Assembly (NCBI RefSeq): GCF_017308015.1
Contig: NZ_JAFKFW010000032.1
Coordinates: forward strand, 1-54,044
DNA length: 54,044 nt
Reading direction: 5' to 3'
Source: Allobosea sp.
GTDB lineage: Bacteria > Pseudomonadota > Alphaproteobacteria > Rhizobiales > Beijerinckiaceae
Below the pieces are notes generated by a model. It made no database searches. It was not told the origin of the DNA and was given only the letters and a program-made list of their open reading frames with translations. The position numbers and the translations under genes are program-made. This document shows, one piece after another, positions 35,806-48,145 of the stretch (positions are counted from its first letter, which is position 1; each line of letters begins with the position of its first letter).

Positions 35806-36357
35806 ATGGCCAAATTGAAGCTCGCAGTCATCGTGGGCAGCAACCGCCGCGAATCGATCAACCGCAAGCTGGCTCAGGCGCTGGCGAAGCTGGGTGAGGG
35901 CGCCTTCGATGCCACCTTCGTCCAGATCGACGATCTGCCGATGTTCAACCAGGACCTGGAGCCGAACCGGCCCGAGTCGACGCTCCGCCTGAAGCGGGAG
36001 ATCGAGGCTGCCGACGCTATCCTGATCGTCACGCCCGAGCATAACCGCTCGATTCCCGCCGTGCTCAAGAACGCCATCGACTGGGCCTCGCGCCCCTATG
36101 GCAAGAATTCCTGGGCCGGCAAGACCGTAGCCGTCACGGGCACCAGCGGCGGTGGCGTCGGCACCGCCGTCTCCCAGAACGAATTGCGGATGATCCTGAC
36201 GAATCTCGCCGGCGTCGTCGTCGGCAGCCAGGTCTTCATCACCTTCAAGGACGATCTGATCGACGCCCAGCACAACGTCACCAACGAGGGCACGCGCGGT
36301 TTCCTGCAGGGTTTCCTCGACAATCTCGCGAAGATCGCCGGCAAGCTCGCAGCCTGA
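35806..36357 (+). CDS. NADPH-dependent FMN reductase / flavodoxin-fold protein
   Basis: 183 aa with 'VIVGSNRRESINRKLA' (phosphate-binding loop), 'VTPEHNRSIPAVLKNAIDWASRP' and 'AVTGTSGGGVGTAVSQNELRMIL', as in the SsuE/azoreductase YieF group. Likely reduces quinones or flavins. Its 3' untranslated region contains CATCTGGCAAAAC (36365-36377), complementary to the candidate sRNA encoded just beyond on the other strand. Confidence 0.9.
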   Translation: MAKLKLAVIVGSNRRESINRKLAQALAKLGEGAFDATFVQIDDLPMFNQDLEPNRPESTLRLKREIEAADAILIVTPEHNRSIPAVLKNAIDWASRPYGKNSWAGKTVAVTGTSGGGVGTAVSQNELRMILTNLAGVVVGSQVFITFKDDLIDAQHNVTNEGTRGFLQGFLDNLAKIAGKLAA

Positions 36358-36382
36358 TCGGAGTCATCTGGCAAAACATACG

Positions 36383-36411
36383 AAAGGCGTCGTCTTCGGG
36401 CGGCGCCTTTT
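36383..36411 (+). terminator. Intrinsic terminator after the FMN reductase
   Basis: AAAGGCGTCG...CGGCGCCTTTT: a 7-bp stem with one G-U pair (GGCGTCG/CGGCGCC) ending in four T residues, 30 nt after the stop codon. Confidence 0.65.
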
Positions 36412-36553
36412 CCGTTTCTGGGCGGGCGGGCAGCTCGCGAGGCTGTGCTTTCGTTCCCGGAAAAGAGGCAACGAAACGGTGCCGATGGTCGGGCCGGAAG
36501 AGGCTGTGATGCCGTGGGAGGAGCGGGGGGATCGAAAGCAGCCGCATCCGGGC

Positions 36554-36693
36554 AAAAAAAGAGCCGGCGTCCCCGAGGGGAGCCGGCTTTGAAAGTTTGA
36601 AACATCTGGCAAAACGCCAAACATCTCAGAGGGGAACGGCTGAAACGAACTCAACGCCGGGAGGAGATTGCGGAGCCCGTCTCGAACAACCGT
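36554..36693 (-). ncRNA. Candidate trans-acting sRNA (cuckoo/AbcR-like)
   Basis: An RNA of about 140 nt predicted on the minus strand. It starts 7 nt after a TTGCAA-N17-GATATT promoter. Near its 5' end is CTCCTCCC (36666-36659), an anti-Shine-Dalgarno motif typical of alphaproteobacterial sRNAs, in a loop closed by CGGG/CCCG. A middle hairpin GGC-GTTTT-GCC follows, and the RNA ends in AGCCGGC-TCCCC/GGGGA-GCCGGCT with seven T residues (36554-36560). It contains 13 nt complementary to the FMN-reductase 3' UTR. No protein frame in it looks convincing. Its position next to lsrB suggests a functional link. Confidence 0.65.
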
Positions 36694-36699
36694 GAGTTC

Positions 36700-36764
36700 A
36701 ATATCGGCCATGGCCTGCCATTTTGCAATGCAACATATCTTGGGTCCGCCATGCAGTGGTTGCA
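36700..36764 (-). promoter_or_regulatory. sRNA promoter with LysR-type box
   Basis: -35 TTGCAA (36728-36723), 17-nt spacer, -10 GATATT (36705-36700), giving a start near 36693. A dyad ATGCA-gtggt-TGCAT (36751-36765) has the LysR-regulator form T-N11-A and is centred about 65 nt upstream, the usual recognition site for LysR activators. A second palindrome TTGCAATGCAA (36723-36733) overlaps the -35. Confidence 0.6.
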
Positions 36765-36960
36765 TGAACAAGGGGCATATGGTGCGAATTTGAGCCTAAA
36801 TGATTGAGAAATATGCATTCGCTGCAGGGTGGAGGCTGCGCGGGAAGGTTGCAGGGCCTGCAGAAATCGGGCTTTTGTCCGCTACTGAACAGTTTTCAGG
36901 CGAACAGTCCGATTTTGGCGCATGCGAGATGCTGGATTGGTCACAAAACCGCCAGAATCG

Positions 36961-36982
36961 AAAAGGGCGCCTTGCGGCGCCC
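36961..36982 (-). terminator. Intrinsic terminator of lsrB
   Basis: On the minus strand GGGCGCC-gcaa-GGCGCCC runs into four T residues, 27 nt after the lsrB stop. It separates lsrB from the downstream sRNA promoter. Confidence 0.8.
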
Positions 36983-37008
36983 GATTCCCCTTTGCCCCCA
37001 AGGCGTAA

Positions 37009-37899
37009 TCAATAGGTCCAGCGCTGGGCTTTCTGGATGAGGAAGTCGCGGAAGACCTGGACGCGGGCGACCGACTTCATCTCCTCGGGGTAGACCAGAT
37101 AGCTTTCGAGCTGCGGCATCTCGGTCTCGCGCATCAACTGCACGAGCGGGGAGCCGGTCTCGATCAGGTAGTCCGGCAGCACGGCGATGCCGGCGCCCGA
37201 ATCGACCGCGCGCTTCATCGCGGTGATGTTGTTGACCGTCAGATGAATCGGCCGCGGGTTGCGCTGGTCCCGCCCCATGGTGCCGAGCCAATGCACTGCC
37301 GTCAGGTAAGAGGGCGAGGTGCCGCCGAAGGAGAGGATGCGGTGGTTGTCGAGATCGTCGTAGCTCTTGGGCTCGCCGAAGCGCTTCACATAGGCCGGCG
37401 AGGCGTAGACGTGGAAGTGCACGGTGAAGAGCTTGCGCTGGATCAGGTCCGGCTGCTGCGGCTGGCGCAGGCGAATGGCGATATCGGCTTCGCGCATCGA
37501 CAGGTCGAGTTCCTCGTCGGTGAGGATGAGTTCGACCCGGATGTCGGGATAGAGGTCCATGAACTCCGAGAGGCGCGGCGTCAGCCAATGGCCGCCGAGA
37601 CCGCGGGTCGCGGTGACCTTGAGCTCGCCGGAAGGATGCTCACGCGTCTCGGAGAGCTGCGAGCGCGTGCGTTCCAGCCGCTGAGTCATCTCGCGGGCGG
37701 CGCGCCAAAGCAATTCGCCCTGCTCGGTGAGGATCAGGCCGCGCGTATGGCGGTGGAACAGCGGTGCGCGCAGCTCCCGCTCCAGCGCGCCGATCTGGCG
37801 GCTGACGGCCGATTGACTCAAGCCCAGAACATCGCCAGCTTTCGTGAAGCTGCCTGACTCTGCGACCGTATAAAAGATTCTAATGCGGTCCCAATCCAC
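37009..37899 (-). CDS. lsrB: LysR-family regulator, LsrB/VtlR type
   Basis: A redox- and metabolism-linked LysR regulator. 296 aa: HTH 'RIFYTVAESGSFTKAGDVLGLSQSAVSRQIGALERELRAPLFHRH', then the effector domain with the subgroup signature 'AIRLRQPQQPDLIQRKLFTVHFHVYASPAY' and the ending 'FRDFLIQKAQRW'. These and the trxB neighbour match LsrB (Sinorhizobium) and VtlR (Brucella, Agrobacterium), which control envelope stress and AbcR sRNAs. GGGGGAAG sits 5 nt before the GTG at 37899, where homologues begin (VDWDR), so this start is preferred to ATG 37929. Confidence 0.92.
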   Translation of the reverse strand: MDWDRIRIFYTVAESGSFTKAGDVLGLSQSAVSRQIGALERELRAPLFHRHTRGLILTEQGELLWRAAREMTQRLERTRSQLSETREHPSGELKVTATRGLGGHWLTPRLSEFMDLYPDIRVELILTDEELDLSMREADIAIRLRQPQQPDLIQRKLFTVHFHVYASPAYVKRFGEPKSYDDLDNHRILSFGGTSPSYLTAVHWLGTMGRDQRNPRPIHLTVNNITAMKRAVDSGAGIAVLPDYLIETGSPLVQLMRETEMPQLESYLVYPEEMKSVARVQVFRDFLIQKAQRWTY

Positions 37900-37941
37900 C
37901 GCGCTTCCCCCGTTATGCGTTTTTTGCATGATGGAGGATAA

Positions 37942-38034
37942 AGGCGTTGTTCGTCAACGCCTGTATGGCAGGCAGACCCTGTTATTCGCACTGAATCTGG
38001 TGACGCAACCCATCAGAGTCCGTGATGGGTTGCG
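37942..38034 (-). terminator. Two hairpins between trxB and lsrB
   Basis: A 12-bp perfect stem CGCAACCCATCA/TGATGGGTTGCG (38004-38034) lies just after the trxB stop, and AGGCGTTG-ttcgt-CAACGCCT (37942-37962) just before lsrB. Neither has a T-run. They may separate the two transcripts or form part of the lsrB regulatory region. Confidence 0.45.
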
Positions 38035-38043
38035 CCGAGGGCT

Positions 38044-39054
<1,011 letters not shown>

Positions 39055-39095
39055 TCAGATACGCCGGCGCGGCGCCGAAACAAGGGCTGCCGGGT

Positions 39096-40106
39096 TCAGG
39101 AGCGCGTGCATCCCCGTGCTGCCCGGTGGCGCAGCCAGCCTTCCCGTATCGCATCGGCTATGACCGGCGTTGAGTCTATCGGTTCGTAAGCCTCCCCTTC
39201 AAGGCGTCCACAGAAGCGATGCACAACGCCCTCGCGCTGCAGCGCGGCGACCAGCGCCGTGATCTTGGGGTGGCCGCCCGTGGGCTCGAAGACCAGCACG
39301 GGCCGGCCGGCCGCCGCGGCCTCGCCGATCATGGTGGTCGAGTCGGCCGTCACCACCACCGCATCGGCATTGGCCAGCAGGGCGAGGAAGGGATTTTCGC
39401 CTGTCCCGTCCCACCACCAGCCGCCGTGTCGCTTGAAGACAGTCGCGACGGCCGCGGCGAGCGCCGGCGCGGTTCGCCGAGAAGGCGAGCCCATCAGGCT
39501 GACGCCCGATCGGGCGAGTTCGTCGAGCTGTTTCGCGAGGCGCTCGATATCGGAGGGGGTGAAGCGGTGATGCCGGCTGTCGCCGCCGACGAGCACGGCG
39601 ACGCGAGGGCTGCGCAGATTCGCGATGGCTACAGGCGGCGCGGCACGGGCGGCGGCGAGCCTGCCCGGCGTCAGGCGATGCGGCGAGGTCGTGGTGACCA
39701 GCACATTGTCGCCGCGCAGCCTGTCATGGCCGGAGACCCAGATCAGGTCGGCGGTGCCGGAGCCGGTGCGCGGGTCCTTGAGGAAGACGGTGTAGGTCGC
39801 GCCGTTCGAGGCCTGCTTCAGCGCCCGCAAATAGGCGACCGCGCGCCGGCCGGAGGCGATGGCGATATCCGGGAAAGGGGGGGAGAGCGGGCTTGCCGGC
39901 CGATCCGGCGCCTCGCGCGGATCGATCGGCCCGCGCGGCATCAGCCAGGCCCAGGGTCGGCGCGGCTTCACCCGGCGGATTTCAGGCGCGACGCCGAGAC
40001 GCTCGGCGACGCCCAGGCATTGCAGTTCGTCGCCGGCCTTGCCGTCGGTCAGGACCCAGACGGTTGGCTCCGGATTGTCGTGAATGGCGGTCTGCGCTCG
40101 TGGCAT
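39096..40106 (-). CDS. Mitochondrial-fission ELM1-family protein
   Basis: 336 aa of the ELM1 (DUF1022) family, named after a plant protein whose bacterial homologues are restricted mostly to alphaproteobacteria. Recognisable parts are 'VWVLTDGKAGDELQCLGVAE', 'WVSGHDRLRGDNVLVTTTSPHRLTP', 'ALLANADAVVVTADSTTMIGEAAAAGRPVLVFEPTGGHPKI'. The last segment resembles a glycosyltransferase nucleotide-sugar site. Function in bacteria is unknown. ATG 40106 is preferred to GTG 40127. Divergent from the Lrp gene. Confidence 0.87.
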   Translation of the reverse strand: MPRAQTAIHDNPEPTVWVLTDGKAGDELQCLGVAERLGVAPEIRRVKPRRPWAWLMPRGPIDPREAPDRPASPLSPPFPDIAIASGRRAVAYLRALKQASNGATYTVFLKDPRTGSGTADLIWVSGHDRLRGDNVLVTTTSPHRLTPGRLAAARAAPPVAIANLRSPRVAVLVGGDSRHHRFTPSDIERLAKQLDELARSGVSLMGSPSRRTAPALAAAVATVFKRHGGWWWDGTGENPFLALLANADAVVVTADSTTMIGEAAAAGRPVLVFEPTGGHPKITALVAALQREGVVHRFCGRLEGEAYEPIDSTPVIADAIREGWLRHRAARGCTRS

Positions 40107-40167
40107 GCGCCTTGTATCGCCTGCCACTGCCGTCTACACCAGCGCGACCTTCATGCGAGGATACTCG

Positions 40168-40632
40168 TTGCGCCCCAAACTCGACGATCTCGACCTGCGC
40201 ATCCTGCGCGAGCTGCAGGCCGATGGGCGCATGACCAATGTCGAGCTCGCCAGCCGCGTCGGCATCTCGCCCCCGCCTTGCCTCAGGCGCGTGCGCGCAT
40301 TGGAGGAGGCCGGGCTGATCCGCGGCTATCATGCCGATCTCGACGAGCGGAAGCTGGGCTTCGAGGTGGTCTGCTTCGCCTTCGTGCATCTGGCGAGCCA
40401 GGCCGAGGCCGATCTCGTCGCCTTCCAGGATCGGATTCGCAACTGGCCGACGGTGCGCGAATGCTGGACGCTCTCCGGCGATATCGACTTCGCCCTGAAA
40501 TGCGTCGCGCCGGACCTGAAGGCCTTTCAGGATTTCGTCGCGGAACTGACCGCGATGCCGAATGTCCGCAATGTCCGGACCGCGCTCGCCCTCGACAGGG
40601 TCAAGGACGAGCCGATCGTGCCGTTCGGCTGA
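40168..40632 (+). CDS. Lrp/AsnC-family transcriptional regulator
   Basis: 154 aa. HTH 'LDDLDLRILRELQADGRMTNVELASRVGISPPPCLRRVRALEEAGLIRGYHADLD' and an RAM/AsnC ligand domain ending 'VRTALALDRVKDEPIV'. A TTG at 40168 with GAGGA 6 nt before it fits better than the ATG at 40153. It may respond to an amino acid; its target is not evident, though it shares a promoter region with the ELM1 gene. Confidence 0.88.
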   Translation: MRPKLDDLDLRILRELQADGRMTNVELASRVGISPPPCLRRVRALEEAGLIRGYHADLDERKLGFEVVCFAFVHLASQAEADLVAFQDRIRNWPTVRECWTLSGDIDFALKCVAPDLKAFQDFVAELTAMPNVRNVRTALALDRVKDEPIVPFG

Positions 40633-40641
40633 CAGCCGGCC

Positions 40642-41133
40642 TCAGCCCGCGATATAGCGCCTGACCCACCAGGCATTGTTGCGAGCCAGCGCCCTCAGGC
40701 GGAACCAGTCGGCCTCGGGCAGGGGCAGAAGACCGGCGCCGGTGGCGGGTTCCGTGGAACGGATCGGATAGCTGGCCAGCGGCCTGCCGCTGCGATCATA
40801 GAGTGTGGCGGTGCTTTCGAGGAAATCCTCGTGGGCTCCGGTCAGGCCGGTGCCCCTTGTGCTGCTGGAGAGCCACAGGCGCCCGATGGTGACGACGAGC
40901 CTGGTCCCGGCGCCGGGCTGCAGCGAGGGGCCGAGAATCTCCACCAGGGTTCGCTTCAGCTCGGCCTGCACCATCGGCAGGTTGGGGCCCCAGGCCTCCA
41001 CGACCGAAGGCAGTGCGTCCACGCGGATCGTGCCCACCGCCGAGCCTTGCGCGAAAGCGGAGGGAACCGGGGGCGCCAGGGCCAGCGCGGAGGCCCCGAG
41101 CGCGGATGCCAGTGCCTGTCGACGGGTGATCAT
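40642..41133 (-). CDS. Tat-exported hypothetical protein
   Basis: 163 aa with an RR-type signal (MITRRQALASALGASALAL, cleaved near AFAQ). The mature domain has no strong motif ('TRLVVTIGRLWLSSS', 'NNAWWVRRYIAG'); it resembles uncharacterised alphaproteobacterial exported proteins. Convergent with the Lrp gene. Confidence 0.65.
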   Translation of the reverse strand: MITRRQALASALGASALALAPPVPSAFAQGSAVGTIRVDALPSVVEAWGPNLPMVQAELKRTLVEILGPSLQPGAGTRLVVTIGRLWLSSSTRGTGLTGAHEDFLESTATLYDRSGRPLASYPIRSTEPATGAGLLPLPEADWFRLRALARNNAWWVRRYIAG

Positions 41134-41332
41134 GGCCGGATCTCCGAAAAAGCCTGTCGCTTCAATGTAGGGGCGGGGCCGCGAGAGTCCATGACCACGG
41201 CGTCACGCTGCACGGGGCAGGCGTCATGCTCGGGCAAGAGCCACAGCATACCTGGCCAGGGGAGGCTCCGGCGCCTCCCTCTCCTATGACTCGCGGGTCT
41301 GCGCCTGGCTTCGCCCGCGACCGACTTTGATC

Positions 41333-41806
41333 TCAGCGGAAGACGACGCTGACGACCTCGTAGGACTTGCCGCCGCCAGGCGTGTTGACCTGGACGGAAT
41401 CGCCGACCTTCTTGCCGATCAGCGCACGCGCGATCGGTGAGCCGATCGAGACCTTGCCGGACTTCACGTCCGATTCCGGCTCGCCGACGATCTGGTAGCT
41501 CTTCTCTTCCTCGGTGTCGTCGTCGATCAGCTTGACGGTGGCGCCGAACTTGATCGTGTCGCCGCCGAGCTTGGCGACGTCGATGATGTCGGCGCGGCCG
41601 ATCAGCGATTCGAGTTCCATGATCCGGCCTTCGTTGAGCGACTGCGCTTCCTTGGCCGCGTGATATTCCGCGTTCTCGGAGAGATCACCCAGCGCGCGCG
41701 CCTCGGCGATCGCGGTGATGATGCGCTGGCGCTGGACCTGCTGACGGTCCTTCAGTTCGGCCTCCAGGGCGGCGAAGCCGCCCGCGGTCATCGGAACCTT
41801 TTCCAT
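41333..41806 (-). CDS. greA: Transcription elongation factor GreA
   Basis: Rescues backtracked RNA polymerase by stimulating transcript cleavage. 157 aa: N-terminal coiled coil with the acidic tip '[27 protein letters not shown]' (the D/E pair) and the C-terminal globular domain '[33 protein letters not shown]'. ATG 41806 begins the conserved [10 protein letters not shown]. Downstream of carB on the same strand, with a palindromic element between. Confidence 0.96.
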   Translation of the reverse strand: MEKVPMTAGGFAALEAELKDRQQVQRQRIITAIAEARALGDLSENAEYHAAKEAQSLNEGRIMELESLIGRADIIDVAKLGGDTIKFGATVKLIDDDTEEEKSYQIVGEPESDVKSGKVSIGSPIARALIGKKVGDSVQVNTPGGGKSYEVVSVVFR

Positions 41807-41886
41807 ACCTTCCGTCCCATAAGCTTCGAAAGCGCGGCTCACCGGCGGCATATCGGCCGCCGGTTCCCGCGCTTCCGCTCAATCCC

Positions 41887-41986
41887 TAGATCATCGCGCG
41901 TCCGATCGGACGCGATAACGATGATCTATTCTAATGGTTTCGCATCGGATTTTTCGAAAAGTGGATTCCACTTTTCGGTCCGATGC
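41887..41986. repeat. Dispersed double-palindrome element between carB and greA
   Basis: Two palindromes in 100 bp. The first pairs TAGATCATCG (41887-41896) with CGATGATCTA (41919-41928) around the perfect 18-bp CGCGTCCGATCGGACGCG. The second pairs GCATCGGA (41942-41949) with TCCGATGC (41979-41986), and inside it CGAAAAGTGGA with TCCACTTTTCG around one T. I recall AAAGTGGA-type repeats of this kind in many Rhizobiales genomes. Confidence 0.75.
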
Positions 41987-42011
41987 TATGGAATTCGCGC
42001 CGAGCGGCCGG

Positions 42012-45329
<3,318 letters not shown>

Positions 45330-45516
45330 GATCTCGACCGGTCTTGGACAGGCGCGCGCAAGGCCGGTCCGATCGGGCGAGCGGAGGCGAGGCGAGCGTC
45401 TGAATGAATGCTAGGCGCTCGCTATAGACGGCGAAGGCGCCGGGGGGAAGCTAAAAGGAGCGGCACGGCCAGATGTGCACGGCTTCGTTAGGGCACTTGC
45501 CAGTGGCGGGTATCTT

Positions 45517-45542
45517 ATGAAAGTTATGTTATAACATTTCAT
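45517..45542 (+). promoter_or_regulatory. Zur box
   Basis: A 26-bp imperfect palindrome beginning ATGAAA and ending ATTTCAT, with the core GTTATAACAT, is 16 bp before the COG0523 GTPase ATG. It agrees closely with the alphaproteobacterial Zur operator (a GAAATGTTATA half and its complement). Zinc-loaded Zur should repress the downstream gene. Confidence 0.75.
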
Positions 45543-45558
45543 ATAGAGGTTCCGCCCC

Positions 45559-46770
45559 ATGTCACGTCTGCCCGTCACCGTCCTGTCCGGCTTCCTCGGA
45601 GCCGGCAAGACGACCCTTCTCAACCACATCCTGAACAACCGCGAAGGCCGCAAGGTCGCGGTCATCGTCAACGACATGAGCGAGGTGAATATCGACGCCG
45701 ATCTGGTGCGGGAGGGCGGCGGCAAACTCTCGCGCACCGACGAGAAGCTGGTCGAGATGAGCAATGGCTGCATCTGCTGCACCTTGCGCGACGACCTGCT
45801 CGCGGAAGTGCGCCGCCTCGCGGAGGAAGGGCGGTTCGACTATCTGCTGGTCGAGGGGACGGGCATCGCCGAGCCCTTGCCGATCGCCGCGACCTTCGAG
45901 TTCCGCGACGAGGGCGGGCTTTCGCTGTCGGATGTCGCGCGGCTCGACACGATGGTCACGGTGGTCGATGCCGCGAGCCTGCTGCGGGACTACGGCTCGC
46001 GCGATTTCCTGCGTGAGCGCGGCGAGACGGCCGGGGAAGGCGACGAGCGCACGCTGGTCGACCTCCTGGTCGAGCAGATCGAGTTCGCCGACGTGGTCGT
46101 GGTCAACAAGATCTCGGAGGCCACACCCGAGCAGCGTGATGCCGTCAGCAGGATCGTGCGCGCGCTCAATCCGGATGCAAGGCAGGTCGAGGCGGATTTC
46201 GGCAAGGTGCCGCTCGCCGCCGTGCTCGATACCGGCCTGTTCGATCATGAAAAGGCGCAGGAACACCCGCTCTGGCACAAGGAGCTGTATGGCTTCAAAG
46301 ACCATGTGCCGGAGACGGAGGAGTACGGCATTTCCTCCTTCGTCTACCGGGCGCGGCGACCGTTCCATCCCGAGAAGTTCAATGCTTTTCTGGGCCGGAC
46401 ATGGCCGGGACTGATCCGCGCCAAGGGGCATTTCTGGCTGGCGACCCGGCCGGACTGGGTCGGCGAGATGTCGCTGGCCGGCAGCATCTGCCGCACCGAG
46501 GCGATGGGCTTCTGGTGGGCGGCGGTGCCACGCTCGCGTTGGCCCGACCATCCCGAGTGGAAGACGATCCTGAACCGCAACTGGCATTCCGTCTGGGGCG
46601 ACCGCCGGCAGGAGCTGGTCTTCATCGGCACGGAGTTGGACGAGGCGGCGATTCGCGCCGCGCTCGACCTCTGTCTCGTCGGCGATGCCCTGCCGCTGCG
46701 CTTCAACCCCGAGCGCTACCGCGACCTGCCGGACCCGTTCCCGGCCTGGCGGCGGGCGGAAGCGGCCTGA
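45559..46770 (+). CDS. zigA: COG0523 zinc-chaperone GTPase (ZigA type)
   Basis: A GTPase that delivers zinc to client proteins during zinc starvation. 403 aa: P-loop '[17 protein letters not shown]', the metal motif '[13 protein letters not shown]' (CxCC), the '[13 protein letters not shown]' switch and '[17 protein letters not shown]' as G4, plus the C-terminal CobW_C domain ('[32 protein letters not shown]'). The Zur box 16 bp upstream supports a zinc role over a cobalt or nitrile hydratase role. Convergent with the MFS gene. Confidence 0.9.
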   Translation: MSRLPVTVLSGFLGAGKTTLLNHILNNREGRKVAVIVNDMSEVNIDADLVREGGGKLSRTDEKLVEMSNGCICCTLRDDLLAEVRRLAEEGRFDYLLVEGTGIAEPLPIAATFEFRDEGGLSLSDVARLDTMVTVVDAASLLRDYGSRDFLRERGETAGEGDERTLVDLLVEQIEFADVVVVNKISEATPEQRDAVSRIVRALNPDARQVEADFGKVPLAAVLDTGLFDHEKAQEHPLWHKELYGFKDHVPETEEYGISSFVYRARRPFHPEKFNAFLGRTWPGLIRAKGHFWLATRPDWVGEMSLAGSICRTEAMGFWWAAVPRSRWPDHPEWKTILNRNWHSVWGDRRQELVFIGTELDEAAIRAALDLCLVGDALPLRFNPERYRDLPDPFPAWRRAEAA

Positions 46771-46785
46771 TCCGCCCGCACCCTC

Positions 46786-47994
46786 TCAGCTTCGAGCCGG
46801 CGCTGCCGTTTCCGGGAGGGGCGGCGCGCCCTTGGCGGCGCGCTTGCGATAGAACGTGAATGCGAGCACCGCGAGCGCCGCAACCTCGCAGGCGGCGCCG
46901 ACGAAGCCGAGCGGCCAGGTGCCGGCATGGCGCATCACCTGCTGGCCGAGTGCCGCGCCGGCCGCGATGCCGAAATAGAGCGCGGAGGCGTTGAGCGAGA
47001 GCGCGACTACGGTCGCATCCGGCGCCATCGCCGCCAGTCGGGACATCTGCGAAGGGTGGCCGGCCCAGCCGGCCGCGCTCCAGACGAAGAGCACGAAGGG
47101 GATCGGCCAGATCGCCAACGCCGGCGGCAGGCTGACTGCGATCAGCGAGGCGCTAGCCAGCGCGGCGGCCAAGATCGACAGCACCACGCTCAGCGAGCGC
47201 TCGGGGCCGAAGCGGTCGCTGGCGATGCCGCCGAGCTGGTTGCCGATCGCCGAGCCGAGGCCGGAGACGACCAGCGTCGCGGCGAGCCACGGCCCCGTGA
47301 TGCCGGCGTGGTTGGTCAGGAAGGGCGCGATATAGGTGTAGAGAACGAAGGCGCCGGTGGTCCACAGCATGGTCGTGGCGAGCGCCAGCAGCACGTCGCC
47401 CCGCGCCGCTACCTGCAGCCGTTCGCGCAAGGTGTTGGTGCCGCGCGGCAGGCCACGCGGAAGCTTGACCAGCAGGCCCGCCAGCGAGAGCGCGCTCAGG
47501 CCCGCCACGATCAGGAAGGCGAGATGCCAGCCGCCGAAGCCGACGACTGCCGTACCGATCGGAATGCCGAGAATCAGCGAGACGGTCATGCCACCGGTGA
47601 CAAGCGCGATGGCGCGGCCGCGCCGCTCGGGGGGCGAGACCGCGACGGCGACGGCGTTGGCGGCGGGCATGAAGACGCCGGCCGAGAACGCCATCACGAT
47701 CCGGGCCGCCATCACCACCCAGAAATCGGTGGCGAAGGCGGCGCCGAGATTGGCGAGGCCGAAGACGGTGATCGCGCCGGCCAGCACCGTCTTGCGATCG
47801 GCATCGCCCAGAACGGTGGAGAGGATCGGCGAGCCGACCGCATAAGCCAGCGCGAAGATCGAGATCAGCAGGCCGGCGGTGTCGATCGAGACGGCGAGGC
47901 CGGAGGCGAGATGGGGCAGGATGCCGGTGACGATCAGGCTGCCCGTGCCGATGGCGAAGGCGCCGCCGGCAAGCGAGAGAAGGCGCGTATCCAT
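46786..47994 (-). CDS. MFS transporter, DHA1-like
   Basis: 402 aa with about 12 membrane segments. Family marks include 'GILPHLASGLAVSIDTAGLLISIFALAYAVGSPILSTVLGDADRKTVL' and 'PPERRGRAIALVTGGMTVSLILGIPIGT'. AAGGA precedes ATG 47994. Divergent from the ArsR-family gene, with twin operators between, so the ArsR protein probably controls it. The substrate is unknown; arabinose- or drug-type exporters are relatives. Confidence 0.88.
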   Translation of the reverse strand: MDTRLLSLAGGAFAIGTGSLIVTGILPHLASGLAVSIDTAGLLISIFALAYAVGSPILSTVLGDADRKTVLAGAITVFGLANLGAAFATDFWVVMAARIVMAFSAGVFMPAANAVAVAVSPPERRGRAIALVTGGMTVSLILGIPIGTAVVGFGGWHLAFLIVAGLSALSLAGLLVKLPRGLPRGTNTLRERLQVAARGDVLLALATTMLWTTGAFVLYTYIAPFLTNHAGITGPWLAATLVVSGLGSAIGNQLGGIASDRFGPERSLSVVLSILAAALASASLIAVSLPPALAIWPIPFVLFVWSAAGWAGHPSQMSRLAAMAPDATVVALSLNASALYFGIAAGAALGQQVMRHAGTWPLGFVGAACEVAALAVLAFTFYRKRAAKGAPPLPETAAPARS

Positions 47995-48042
47995 GGGAGT
48001 GATCCTTGCGGATGATCGCTGTTTCGAAAGCTGGGTTCGAAA

Positions 48043-48107
48043 TTCAATGATCGTTGAATTAAGCCTGCCTGGCGATTGCCGCAAGGATAATTTCAATGAA
48101 TGTTGAA
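48043..48107. promoter_or_regulatory. Twin palindromic operators between MFS and ArsR genes
   Basis: Two copies of TTCAA-N6-TTGAA, at 48043-48058 and 48092-48107. Both read TTCAATGA-NN-NN and end GTTGAA in the same register, 49 bp apart (start to start). Each would lie near one of the divergent start codons. They fit operators for the ArsR-type dimer. Confidence 0.7.
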
Positions 48108-48145
48108 TATTGTCAGGAGCGGCGGCATCGCCTATCTCGGAGGTC

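Noticed and set aside
36364-36771. Minus-strand 135-codon frame over the sRNA region
   Set aside because: It runs through a strong intrinsic terminator and has no known motifs. The promoter and terminator fit an RNA gene better, although a short peptide cannot be ruled out.
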